In this document: one piece after another, positions 1-5,991 of the stretch
Numbering within the stretch: position 1 is the first letter of the stretch
Layout: each line of letters opens with the position of its first letter
Source: an uncultured Treponema sp.
Lineage (GTDB): Bacteria > Spirochaetota > Spirochaetia > Treponematales > Treponemataceae
Assembly (NCBI GenBank): GCA_937923945.1
Contig: CALDWC010000162.1
Location: forward strand, 1-7,966
Length of the DNA stretch: 7,966 bases
Direction: 5' to 3'
Translations under genes and position numbers: made by a program
Notes under the pieces: model-generated
Databases searched by the model: none
Seen by the model: only the letters and a program-made list of their open reading frames with translations
Told to the model about the DNA's origin: nothing

Positions 1-14
1 AGACTATCTTTATA

Positions 15-42
15 ATTATATCAAATCAAAAAAATTATACAA
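15..42 (-). promoter_or_regulatory. Candidate sigma70-type promoter reading out of the window to the left
   Basis: On the minus strand there is TTGTAT (plus positions 37-42), a 16-bp spacer and a perfect TATAAT (plus positions 15-20). It would drive a gene lying beyond the left edge. The stretch is very AT-rich, so a chance match is quite possible. Otherwise positions 1-86 hold nothing I can identify. Confidence 0.3.
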
Positions 43-86
43 GGCTTGATAAAAAGTATTTTTTATATTTTTATATCAGCCTTTAT

Positions 87-242
87 GGAGGCACTGATTA
101 ATTCAATCGAGAATTACGGTCATCTTTTAAAAAACTAAAAGTTTTAAAAAGGCGACCTTTCAGTGCCACCTTATTATACTGAACATTGAGAAACAATTAG
201 GAAACGATGTTAAATGGCGTCAAGCCTTTAATCAGCGTTACC
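87..242 (+). repeat. MITE-like dispersed repeat, copy 1 (156 bp)
   Basis: The left end carries the shared block CACTGATTAATTCAATCGAG (from 92) and the right end carries GGCGTCAAGCCTTTAATCAG (from 216). The ends are imperfect inverted repeats of each other (GGAGGCACTGATTAA against GGTAACGCTGATTAA). Inside are an imperfect hairpin (about 119-158), a CAGTGCC block (161-167) complementary to GGCACTG at the left end, and only the right arm (CTGAACATT, 179-187) of a stem-loop that is complete in copies 2 and 3. TTAT flanks both sides (83-86 and 243-246), a candidate target-site duplication. There is no coding capacity. Confidence 0.75.
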
Positions 243-755
243 TTATACTTCCAAATCAATCAGAGCTGCCGTTTCATCCGACTCGAACGGATTTTTTGTC
301 GTTTGCAGGAGTTTTAAATCGGAGATTTGTTTGCGCAAACCCGTCAGATGCGTTTTCAATCGTTCGGTGTTTTTTTGATTTTGTTCCAGCACCGTGGTTT
401 TTAAACGCTGCAAGTCCATTTGAATATATCGCGTTTCTCGTTCTTCATTCTGTAACGCATCAGGTGAAAAATCAGCCGATTGTGTGCGGAAATCATGATA
501 CAAACTTTCAATAGGTTCGATCACCTTTTGTATCGTTGAAATTTCCGAAACGAGCGATTGCCCCAAATAGGTGTGTTGCACAATTTTGTCGGCATCTTCC
601 GATGCAATGCTGTTTTCCTGCGCCTCAAGCACTTGTAAATATTCTGCAAACTTATTTCGCTGTTGCATGAGCAGTGCTTTAAAACGGCGTAACACGGCAA
701 TCCGCTCGGAAATTTCCGCTTGGCTTAGCGACTTTTTCGCACGGTGTTGTTCCAT
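243..755 (-). CDS. Putative FlgN-like flagellar chaperone
   Basis: This is a 170-residue, charged, mostly helical protein with no signal peptide or membrane segment, so it is expected in the cytosol. Residues about 20-90 form a long amphipathic stretch with a FlgN-like pattern: hydrophobic heptads, LEAQENSI, then a regular helix up to IEPIESLYHDF. A second coiled-coil-like segment covers about residues 108-150. FlgN proteins hold hook-filament junction subunits before export. The start follows a GAGGT ribosome binding site lying across the end of fliS, with only 2 bp between fliS and this gene, so the two are almost certainly co-transcribed. The stop codon lies directly at the border of repeat copy 1. 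The FlgN call rests on length, helical pattern and pairing with fliS; sequence signatures in this family are weak, and it could be another flagellar coiled-coil protein. Confidence 0.55.
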   Translation of the reverse strand: MEQHRAKKSLSQAEISERIAVLRRFKALLMQQRNKFAEYLQVLEAQENSIASEDADKIVQHTYLGQSLVSEISTIQKVIEPIESLYHDFRTQSADFSPDALQNEERETRYIQMDLQRLKTTVLEQNQKNTERLKTHLTGLRKQISDLKLLQTTKNPFESDETAALIDLEV

Positions 756-757
756 AT

Positions 758-1198
758 TTACCTCGCAATATCAATACCGGTTGTAACTTCTGCTTGCTGA
801 GGTCTCGCTGCGGTGTTTACCACTTGCTGCCATGCTTGACGCAGCTCTTCCATCATCTCTTTAACATCGATAAGCGGTTTTGTCTCCTTTTTAATATTTG
901 CTTCCAAAAGCTGCTGATTAAAAAACGAATATATTGAAAGTAAGTTCGTTGCAATTTCTCCGCCTTTTTCCAAATCAAGCGATGCCATTAACTCCGTAAC
1001 AATTTCTTGCACCTTTACAATGCTGTTGTTTATTTTTTCTATATTGCTCGGTTTAATTTTTTCATCGACCATCAATTCAAGTGCCGCTGAAATCTGTTTG
1101 ATTGCTTCATCATAAAGCATTAAAATTAAACTTCCCTGGCTGGCGGTTTTTATGCTTGTTTCCCGATAGCTATTCAGTGCATTACTTTGGTAACTCAT
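758..1198 (-). CDS. fliS: Flagellar export chaperone FliS
   Basis: FliS binds the disordered C-terminus of flagellin in the cytosol, preventing premature polymerisation and delivering it to the flagellar export gate. The 146-residue product shows the family pattern throughout: SYQSNALNSYRETSIKTAS at the N-terminus, SLILMLYDEAIKQI (residues 23-36), a middle helix with KVQEIVTELMASLDLEKGGE (62-81) and the C-terminal ELRQAW (118-123). Length is typical. I chose the ATG at 1196-1198 because a strong GGAGGA ribosome binding site lies just upstream and the family starts there; the in-frame ATG at 1217-1219 lies inside repeat copy 2 and would add seven unrelated residues. It is the first gene of a two-gene operon with the FlgN-like gene. 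No convincing sigma28 promoter was seen upstream. Confidence 0.93.
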   Translation of the reverse strand: MSYQSNALNSYRETSIKTASQGSLILMLYDEAIKQISAALELMVDEKIKPSNIEKINNSIVKVQEIVTELMASLDLEKGGEIATNLLSIYSFFNQQLLEANIKKETKPLIDVKEMMEELRQAWQQVVNTAARPQQAEVTTGIDIAR

Positions 1199-1201
1199 TC
1201 T

Positions 1202-1207
1202 TCCTCC
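1202..1207 (-). promoter_or_regulatory. Ribosome binding site of fliS
   Basis: GGAGGA on the minus strand, 3 nt before the ATG at 1196-1198. It fixes the fliS start. It lies only 4 bp from the left end of repeat copy 2, so the repeat forms most of the 5' leader if transcription begins upstream of it. Confidence 0.75.
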
Positions 1208-1211
1208 GAAC

Positions 1212-1408
1212 GAAGGCACTGGTTAATTCAATCGAGAATTAAAGTCGTCTTTCAAAACTTAGGTTAGATTTTTTAAAGACAACCTGTCAGTGCCTACTTT
1301 TAAAATCTCTTGTTCCGAAAATGTTCAGAATCTATCTGATTATGCTGAACATTGCGAAACAATAAGGAAACGCCGGTAAACGGCGTTAAGCCTTTAATCA
1401 GCGTTTCC
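1212..1408 (+). repeat. MITE-like dispersed repeat, copy 2 (197 bp)
   Basis: The left shared block is at 1216-1240 (one change, CACTGGTTAA) and the right shared block at 1382-1405. Internal stem-loops are an imperfect one around GTCTTT/AAAGAC (about 1246-1281), a perfect 9-bp stem AATGTTCAG/CTGAACATT (1320-1328 with 1345-1353), and a perfect 7-bp stem AACGCCG/CGGCGTT (1369-1375 with 1381-1387). Module A itself holds a 7-bp inverted repeat TTAATTC/GAATTAA. The element lies between fliS and the divergent arsR promoter. Flanks GAAC and GAAA are only a weak candidate duplication. Confidence 0.75.
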
Positions 1409-1526
1409 GAAAGTACTTTTATTTTCGGTATAAAAAAAAATAAAATGAGTAAAAGTTTCATTTATATAATCATTTCAAATCAGCGAAAAATTTTACAAAA
1501 AAGTTTAAAATTTTAAGCTTTACCAC
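1409..1526 (-). other. AT-rich spacer between repeat copy 2 and the arsR promoter
   Basis: This non-coding stretch must contain the fliS promoter if the repeat itself does not supply one. On the minus strand there are -10-like runs (TATACC at plus 1427-1432, TATATA at plus 1463-1468), but none has a good -35 at the right distance, and no clear TAAA-N15-GCCGATAA sigma28 site was found. No gene is visible. Confidence 0.4.
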
Positions 1527-1555
1527 TTGACAATATGAACATATGTGCATATAAT
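1527..1555 (+). promoter_or_regulatory. Consensus sigma70-type promoter of the metal-resistance operon
   Basis: Perfect TTGACA (1527-1532), a 17-bp spacer and perfect TATAAT (1550-1555). Transcription would begin near 1562, leaving a leader of about 28 nt before the arsR ATG at 1590. Such a strong core promoter fits a gene held off by a repressor bound across it. Confidence 0.85.
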
Positions 1556-1566
1556 CATATATATGC
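1533..1566 (+). promoter_or_regulatory. Probable ArsR/SmtB-family operator
   Basis: The palindrome ATATGAACATATGTGCATAT (1533-1552) has one mismatched pair around the centre ACATATGT. It fills the spacer and enters the -10 box. Its ATATGAACA half matches the general form of SmtB/CzrA/CadC operators (established knowledge of the family). A second inverted repeat, GCATATA/TATATGC (1547-1553 with 1560-1566), overlaps it and could be a second site or chance AT-rich symmetry. Binding by the adjacent regulator is inferred. Confidence 0.7.
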
Positions 1567-1589
1567 AACAAACAAATAAGGAATTAAAA

Positions 1590-1889
1590 ATGCCGAATGA
1601 AAAACTGATCTACGAGTTGAGTGATTTTTTCAAAAACTTTGGAGAATCAACGAGACTAAAAATTGTATTGACCTTGCGGTCGGGTGCACTTTGTGTCGCC
1701 GATTTAGCAAATGCGGTCGGTTCATCTCAGTCAGCGGTTTCGCATCAGCTGCGTGTTTTACGTCAAGCAAAAATCGTAAAAAGCGAGCGGAGCGGAAAAT
1801 TGGTGTTTTATAGCATTGACGATGCGCACGTCGAAATGCTGGTTTCCATCGGTTTGGAGCATATACAGGAGAAAAAACATGGAAAATAA
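1590..1889 (+). CDS. ArsR/SmtB-family metal-sensing repressor, zinc-type
   Basis: A 99-residue winged-helix repressor, expected to be dimeric. Residues 16-34 form the first helices (GESTRLKIVLTLRSGALCV). The recognition helix-turn-helix is at about 36-58 (ADLANAVGSSQSAVSHQLRVLR) and the wing at 62-74. The C-terminal helix carries D78, H80, H91 and E94 in the spacing D-x-H-x10-H-x2-E, the same set as the alpha5 zinc ligands of SmtB; CzrA has His at the last position. Only one cysteine (C35) remains of the alpha3 site, also as in SmtB, so a CadC-type Cys4 site is unlikely. The start at 1590 has AAGGA upstream and lies after the promoter; the earlier in-frame ATG at 1545 lies in the operator, and that at 1563 lies at the predicted transcript start. 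The last 11 bp overlap the ATPase gene. Predicted effector is Zn(II), perhaps Cd or Co. Confidence 0.9.
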   Translation: MPNEKLIYELSDFFKNFGESTRLKIVLTLRSGALCVADLANAVGSSQSAVSHQLRVLRQAKIVKSERSGKLVFYSIDDAHVEMLVSIGLEHIQEKKHGK

Positions 1890-3903
1890 TCAATCAAAAC
1901 ATTATCACGCCGACTGCTGCTCTTGCTGCAGTACGCATTCCCAGTCTCATTCGCACGAACATCATCACGATGAACACGGAGCCGAAACGGGGGAACATCT
2001 GCGGATTTTTATTTCAGGGCTGTTTTTTATTGCGGGGATTATCACTTTCAAGGTTTATAACCGATTGCTGTTCGGTTCACTAGCCTTGCCGTCGGTTTTG
2101 TTTATCTTCACATGGTTTATTAGCGGTTTTAATGTTATTCGCGCGGCAATTAAAAACATCGGACACGGGCAAGTTTTCGATGAAAATTTTTTAATGACGC
2201 TCGCATCCGCCGGTGCCTTTATTATCGGGGAGTATTTTGAAGGAGCGACGGTTATGCTGCTTTACAACATCGGTGAAATGCTCCAAGACTATGCGCTGCG
2301 TAACAGCCGAAGATCCATCAGCGATTTGTTGAAACTCAAAGTTGACACAGTTCGTCTTTTGGATGGCGGCGTTGAAAAAGAAGTCGCTCCCGCCGATGTC
2401 CCTGTCGGCAGCGTTATCCTCATCAAACCCGGTGAAAAAATTCCGATTGACGGTATGATTGAAGAAGGCTCCGCGCTGGTTGAAACGGCAAGTCTCACCG
2501 GTGAAAGCGTGCCGAAAAGTTTTACTGTCGGTGAAAAAGTTTTTTCCGGTTTTATTTCGCTTGACGGCGCGTTAAAAATCCGCACGGAAAAACTTTTTTC
2601 TGAAAGCGCTGCGAGCAAAGTTGCAAAACTCATCGAACAGGCGCAAACCCAAAAAGCCCAATCGGAAAAATTTATTACTCGGTTTGCGCGCGTGTACACC
2701 CCGATGGTAACGCTTGCTGCGCTCTGCCTCGCGGTGCTTCCTCCGATTATAATCAGCGTTACCACGCATACTCCGATTACCGGTTTCGGCAATTTTGTAC
2801 CGTGGTTTTACCGCGGCTTAATTTTTTTAACGGTGTCATGTCCTTGTGCGCTGGTGATTTCAATTCCGCTCACCTATTTTGCCGGATTGGGCGGGCTTGC
2901 AAAAAAAGGTATTCTCGTGAAAGGAGCGAACTTTGTTGACAGCTTGTCAAAACTTTCCGTTTGTGTTTTTGACAAAACGGGAACTCTCACTGAAAGCAAG
3001 TTAACCGTTTCAAAGCTCGTGTGCGAAAACGGATTTACGGAAACCGAGCTCTTGCAGTTGGCGGTAATCGCAGAAAAAAATTCATCGCATCCGATTGCAC
3101 ACGCTGTTTTGAAATATGCTAAAACCCATAACGGAACGGATGTCGCAAAAGCCTGTGAGGTAAAAAACTTTGCGGAGATTTCCGGTAAAGGTGTGCGACT
3201 CGAAGTTGAGGGTAAAGAATTGCTTGTCGGTAATGAAAAAATTTTCTCCGAAGCAAACGGCGATATTGCCTTTGATAAATCGAACAACGGCGAAGAAAAA
3301 ACTTCCGTGTATGTGATTTACGATCAAAAGTTAGTCGGCACGATATTTTTCAGCGATAGGCTTCGAGATGGAGCTTTAACGTTGACAAAAAATCTCAAAG
3401 CACTCGGTGTACAAAAAACCGTTATCTTAACGGGCGATAATGCAACGGAAGCAAAAAAAATTGCAACGCAATTAAGTATCGATGAATTTTATGCAAGTTT
3501 ACTTCCGGAAGAAAAACTTGCCGTTTTAAAAAATATTATTGAAACGAATCGTTTGCAAAAAGAAATGAGTTGTGTCAGTTTTATGGGGGACGGAATCAAC
3601 GATGCTCCGGCGCTATCACTCGCCGATGTTGGAATCGGATTTGCAAACGTGTCAAGCGATCTTGCACTTGAAAGTGCCGACCTCGTTTTTTTGAATGAAC
3701 ATTTGGATATGCTTCCGATCGCAATGAAGCAGTCAAAAAAAATAACAAAGACCGTTACACAAAATATTGTTTTCGCAATCGGGGTAAAAGTTATATTTTT
3801 GGGTTTGGGAGCATTCGGTTTAGTCGGAATGATACCGGCAATTTTTGCCGATATGGGAGTTTGCTTACTCGCAATTCTCAACTCACTGCGCGCGCGATAT
3901 TAG
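1879..3903 (+). CDS. Heavy-metal-exporting P1B-type ATPase (Zn/Cd/Pb class)
   Basis: An inner-membrane pump that uses ATP to expel soft divalent metals. The 674 residues show TGES of the actuator domain (207-210), the membrane metal site CPC (321-323), DKTGT with the phosphorylated D365, the HP motif of the nucleotide-binding domain (404-405), TGDN (518-521) and GDGINDAP (570-577). The last membrane segments hold K637 and D658 in the ZntA/CadA context (GVKVIFLG, then IFADMGV), which points to Zn/Cd/Pb rather than copper. In place of a classical GMxCxxC HMA domain, residues 8-40 form a tail with ten His and four Cys (CCSCC, HEHHHDEH). The start at 1879 has AGGAG 7 nt upstream and overlaps the arsR end by 11 bp, suggesting translational coupling. 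Frames upstream of this ATG only shadow arsR. ZntA and CadA are both suitable names; metal preference needs assay. Confidence 0.93.
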   Translation: MENNQSKHYHADCCSCCSTHSQSHSHEHHHDEHGAETGEHLRIFISGLFFIAGIITFKVYNRLLFGSLALPSVLFIFTWFISGFNVIRAAIKNIGHGQVFDENFLMTLASAGAFIIGEYFEGATVMLLYNIGEMLQDYALRNSRRSISDLLKLKVDTVRLLDGGVEKEVAPADVPVGSVILIKPGEKIPIDGMIEEGSALVETASLTGESVPKSFTVGEKVFSGFISLDGALKIRTEKLFSESAASKVAKLIEQAQTQKAQSEKFITRFARVYTPMVTLAALCLAVLPPIIISVTTHTPITGFGNFVPWFYRGLIFLTVSCPCALVISIPLTYFAGLGGLAKKGILVKGANFVDSLSKLSVCVFDKTGTLTESKLTVSKLVCENGFTETELLQLAVIAEKNSSHPIAHAVLKYAKTHNGTDVAKACEVKNFAEISGKGVRLEVEGKELLVGNEKIFSEANGDIAFDKSNNGEEKTSVYVIYDQKLVGTIFFSDRLRDGALTLTKNLKALGVQKTVILTGDNATEAKKIATQLSIDEFYASLLPEEKLAVLKNIIETNRLQKEMSCVSFMGDGINDAPALSLADVGIGFANVSSDLALESADLVFLNEHLDMLPIAMKQSKKITKTVTQNIVFAIGVKVIFLGLGAFGLVGMIPAIFADMGVCLLAILNSLRARY

Positions 3904-4110
3904 GAAACCTTTATAAAAGTTTAATATCGTGTAATGGCATTCTTTGAAAGGGCATTATAAAACACTGATTAAAGGAGACACTGATTAATTCAATCGAGAA
4001 TTGAGGGCATCTCTAAAAACTTGGTTAGATTTTTAGAGATGCCCGTCGAGTTTTGAAAAATTTTACGTACAATTACATGAATTTTTCAAAACTCGCAATA
4101 GACTAAGGAA

Positions 4111-4146
4111 AGTCTCTAAAAACTGATGTTTTTAGAGACTATTTTT
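4111..4146 (+). terminator. Candidate intrinsic terminator for the metal-resistance operon
   Basis: A perfect 13-bp stem AGTCTCTAAAAAC/GTTTTTAGAGACT with a 4-nt loop (TGAT) is followed by ATTTTT. It lies within repeat copy 3, about 200 bp after the ATPase stop. The stem is AT-rich and the T run short, so efficiency is uncertain, but no better candidate follows the ATPase. Confidence 0.4.
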
Positions 4147-4244
4147 CAGTGTCCACCTTTAAAATCTATTGTTTCGAAAATGTTCAGAATCTACCTTATT
4201 ATACTGAACATTGAGAAATAATAAAGGAGATACTTTGCTTTTGC

Positions 4245-4267
4245 AAAAAACTTTGCTTCGCAAAGTT
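4245..4267 (-). terminator. Candidate intrinsic terminator for the ogt-urea transporter-HAD operon
   Basis: Read on the minus strand: an 8-bp stem AACTTTGC/GCAAAGTT with loop GAA, running into a T run (plus-strand A run at 4245-4250). It is about 70 bp after the HAD hydrolase stop and inside repeat copy 3. The stem is short, so this is tentative. Confidence 0.35.
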
Positions 4268-4338
4268 GCTGTTAAACGGCGTCAAGCCTTTAATCAGCGT
4301 TTCCTTAAGGCATGCGCCCGTTTAATTAGTGTTTTATT

Positions 4339-5010
4339 TTAGAGTTGTAAAATGCTCGATTGTAATTCCCGATAATTTGAAAACACAATGTCGGCTTTAT
4401 TTTTGGAAAACAGCTTTTTTATTACATTGCAGATAAGGGCTGTTTTCATACCGACGTTTTGTGCACCAAGCACATCATATCGGTAACTGTTTCCAACGTA
4501 TAAAATTTCTTCCGGCGGTGTATTCAACTTTTCCGATAACACTAAAAACGGTTTTTTGTGCGGTTTGAGGACGCCCAATTCTTCCGAGCTTAAAATAACA
4601 TCGCTCAATGCGGCAATTCCCCACACGTCGTTTTTTTGAGCCGGCGGAAAATCGGACATCAGTCCTATTTTATAGCCGGCGGATTTTAAAGCGGTAATTG
4701 TTTGATACACATTGCGGTACGGTTTTACGGCTGCAAAAAGCGGACGCCACCCTTCGTATATTTCTTTTTCAATAAAAAGCTTTATTTTCTCAGGGTCGTC
4801 ATGTAATTTTTCTGCAATGAGTTTTGCCTGCAGTTCAAAAAAATTTTCACTGACGGTGCCGTGTGTCGCCGCAGTATGCAGTTCTTTTCGGGTTCGTCCG
4901 AAATGGAGCATAAAACGCAAATGCTTTACTACAAAGGGAATACAGCGCCATGAAAAAGAAAATTGGTTATACAATGTTCCGTCAATATCAAATGCAACCG
5001 CTTTTATCAT
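4339..5010 (-). CDS. HAD-superfamily hydrolase (subfamily IA-like)
   Basis: A soluble phosphohydrolase-type protein of 223 residues, a normal size for HAD subfamily IA enzymes. Motif I is FDIDGT with nucleophile D8 and general acid/base D10. Motif II is the serine S119 in GLMSDF, motif III is K149 in GVLKPHKKPF, and motif IV is YVGNSYRYDVLGA with metal-binding D179. The segment between residues about 15 and 95 is helical and corresponds to the cap that sets substrate choice. Substrate cannot be read from sequence; candidates are phosphoglycolate-like or other small phosphate esters. It is last in an operon, 15 bp after the urea transporter. No clear ribosome binding site precedes the ATG, so translation may depend on coupling. 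The start is fixed by motif I at the usual distance. Confidence 0.85.
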   Translation of the reverse strand: MIKAVAFDIDGTLYNQFSFSWRCIPFVVKHLRFMLHFGRTRKELHTAATHGTVSENFFELQAKLIAEKLHDDPEKIKLFIEKEIYEGWRPLFAAVKPYRNVYQTITALKSAGYKIGLMSDFPPAQKNDVWGIAALSDVILSSEELGVLKPHKKPFLVLSEKLNTPPEEILYVGNSYRYDVLGAQNVGMKTALICNVIKKLFSKNKADIVFSNYRELQSSILQL

Positions 5011-5025
5011 ACTAGGTGATTATAC

Positions 5026-5991
5026 TTATTTTTTAGCTGAATGTCCATCACGCTTACTGCTCGGAAATTTTCCGCACGTTTGTTCAAAGTATAAAATAAA
5101 CCATGCGGTTACCACAAAGGGAAAGGTTAAAACCGGTAAGTGAAAAACGCTCAGCATTGTTGCCGCAGCATAATCGCTGCATACGCAAAGTAGCAAAGCA
5201 CATACGGTTTCGGCAAAGTACCATGCGCGTAGCGTTTTATTTTGTGAAAAAGTTTCCAACGCCATGACTACAAGTATTGCGTTGTATGAATACAGTCCCA
5301 TCGAGCTCGAATCGGTATCCGCTTGAAAGAGGACTGCAAGGAGCGTTGAAAAAAGAATAGCTGCCGTTACCTTCAAAGCGGTTTTCCAATTAGCAAGCGC
5401 GAACGCAATGAAAATGCAAAGCGACGCGAAAACACTGTCGAGGAGATATATTTCGCCGAGGCCTTTTGTTAGTGCATTGAGCCATGCAATATTACCATGT
5501 ACGATTGCAGGTGCCGAATCGCTCATGCCGCTACGGTGCAAAAGATTTGTCTGCGGTGCAATCAGGAGAAAGAGCCACGTAACAGCGATAAACGGAAAGG
5601 TAAATCCCGGTAGATGTAATTTTTCACACAGTGAATTAATGACAAATGTAAACGGTATCGAAAAAATACTGCCGAGTAGTGCAACAAGGTATGCTTCCGG
5701 AAGATTGGGAAAAAACGTAACGGCGGCGAGACCTATTAACACCGCATTAAATCCGAAAAGTCCTGATACCAGTTTTTCGCCGTCGTAGCTCAAAATTTTT
5801 GCTATCGCATTTGCAAGAATATTTGCCAGCACCGGTATCAATAGAATGTGATAATTTTTTACTTCATAGCTGTAAATCCCGATTCCGGCAATAACCGATA
5901 ATCCGCTCAACATATTTTCTAAAAGAATCACTTGTGAAAAACTGTGCAAAAATGCTTTAACCGAGTTTTGAATTTGTTCTTTTTTTATCAT
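5026..5991 (-). CDS. Urea transporter (UT family channel)
   Basis: A membrane protein of 321 residues that would let urea pass down its gradient. The family's internal two-fold repeat is visible: GFNAVLIGLA (80-89) is echoed by YSYNAILVVMAL (234-245), and LPGFTFPF (127-134) by LPVLTFPF (285-292). These are the signature elements lining the pore in the known bacterial UT structure. About ten hydrophobic segments span the protein; length is near that of bacterial UTs. Its ATG overlaps the ogt stop by 4 nt (ATGA), and a weak GGAAG lies upstream, so it is translationally coupled to ogt. No urease or other urea gene is present in the window. Short-chain amide transport is an alternative substrate for some members of this family. 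Confidence 0.87.
   Translation of the reverse strand: MIKKEQIQNSVKAFLHSFSQVILLENMLSGLSVIAGIGIYSYEVKNYHILLIPVLANILANAIAKILSYDGEKLVSGLFGFNAVLIGLAAVTFFPNLPEAYLVALLGSIFSIPFTFVINSLCEKLHLPGFTFPFIAVTWLFLLIAPQTNLLHRSGMSDSAPAIVHGNIAWLNALTKGLGEIYLLDSVFASLCIFIAFALANWKTALKVTAAILFSTLLAVLFQADTDSSSMGLYSYNAILVVMALETFSQNKTLRAWYFAETVCALLLCVCSDYAAATMLSVFHLPVLTFPFVVTAWFILYFEQTCGKFPSSKRDGHSAKK

Larger units (their letters stand above)
3974..4304 (+). repeat. MITE-like dispersed repeat, copy 3 (331 bp, hairpin-rich)
   Basis: Shared blocks lie at 3978-4002 (left) and 4278-4301 (right). Between them are five perfect stems: 15 bp (4005-4019 with 4030-4044), 16 bp (4047-4062 with 4080-4095), 13 bp (4111-4123 with 4128-4140), 9 bp (4179-4187 with 4204-4212) and 8 bp (4249-4256 with 4260-4267). 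The second, third and last are absent from the other copies, so copy 3 has about 100 bp and about 40 bp of extra hairpin material. It fills the space between two convergent operons. No ORF of note is present. Confidence 0.75.
3957..4337. repeat. Outer inverted ends enclosing repeat copy 3 (older, interrupted copy?)
   Basis: ATAAAACACTGATTAAA (3957-3973) and its inverted partner at 4321-4337 match at 16 of 17 positions. Both contain the CACTGATTAA-like core of the repeat family. Copy 3 begins immediately after the left one; 16 bp separate its right end from the right one. This suggests an insertion into an earlier element, or a duplicated end. The right outer end stops 1 bp before the HAD hydrolase stop codon. 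Positions 3904-3956 hold nothing recognisable. Confidence 0.6.

Noticed and set aside
1545..1589. Upstream in-frame starts of the ArsR regulator (ATG at 1545 and 1563)
   Set aside because: The first lies inside the promoter and operator, before the expected transcription start. The second lies at the predicted transcript start with no ribosome binding site.
2289..2792. Long minus-strand open frames under the ATPase gene, including 2874-3287 and 3489-3881
   Set aside because: They are antisense to a gene with all P-type ATPase motifs, have low-complexity Ser/Phe/Lys-rich translations and match no family I know.
3931..3956. Short GGCATT direct repeat (3936-3941 and 3951-3956) downstream of the ATPase
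   Set aside because: Six bases are too short to distinguish from chance, and no function is suggested.
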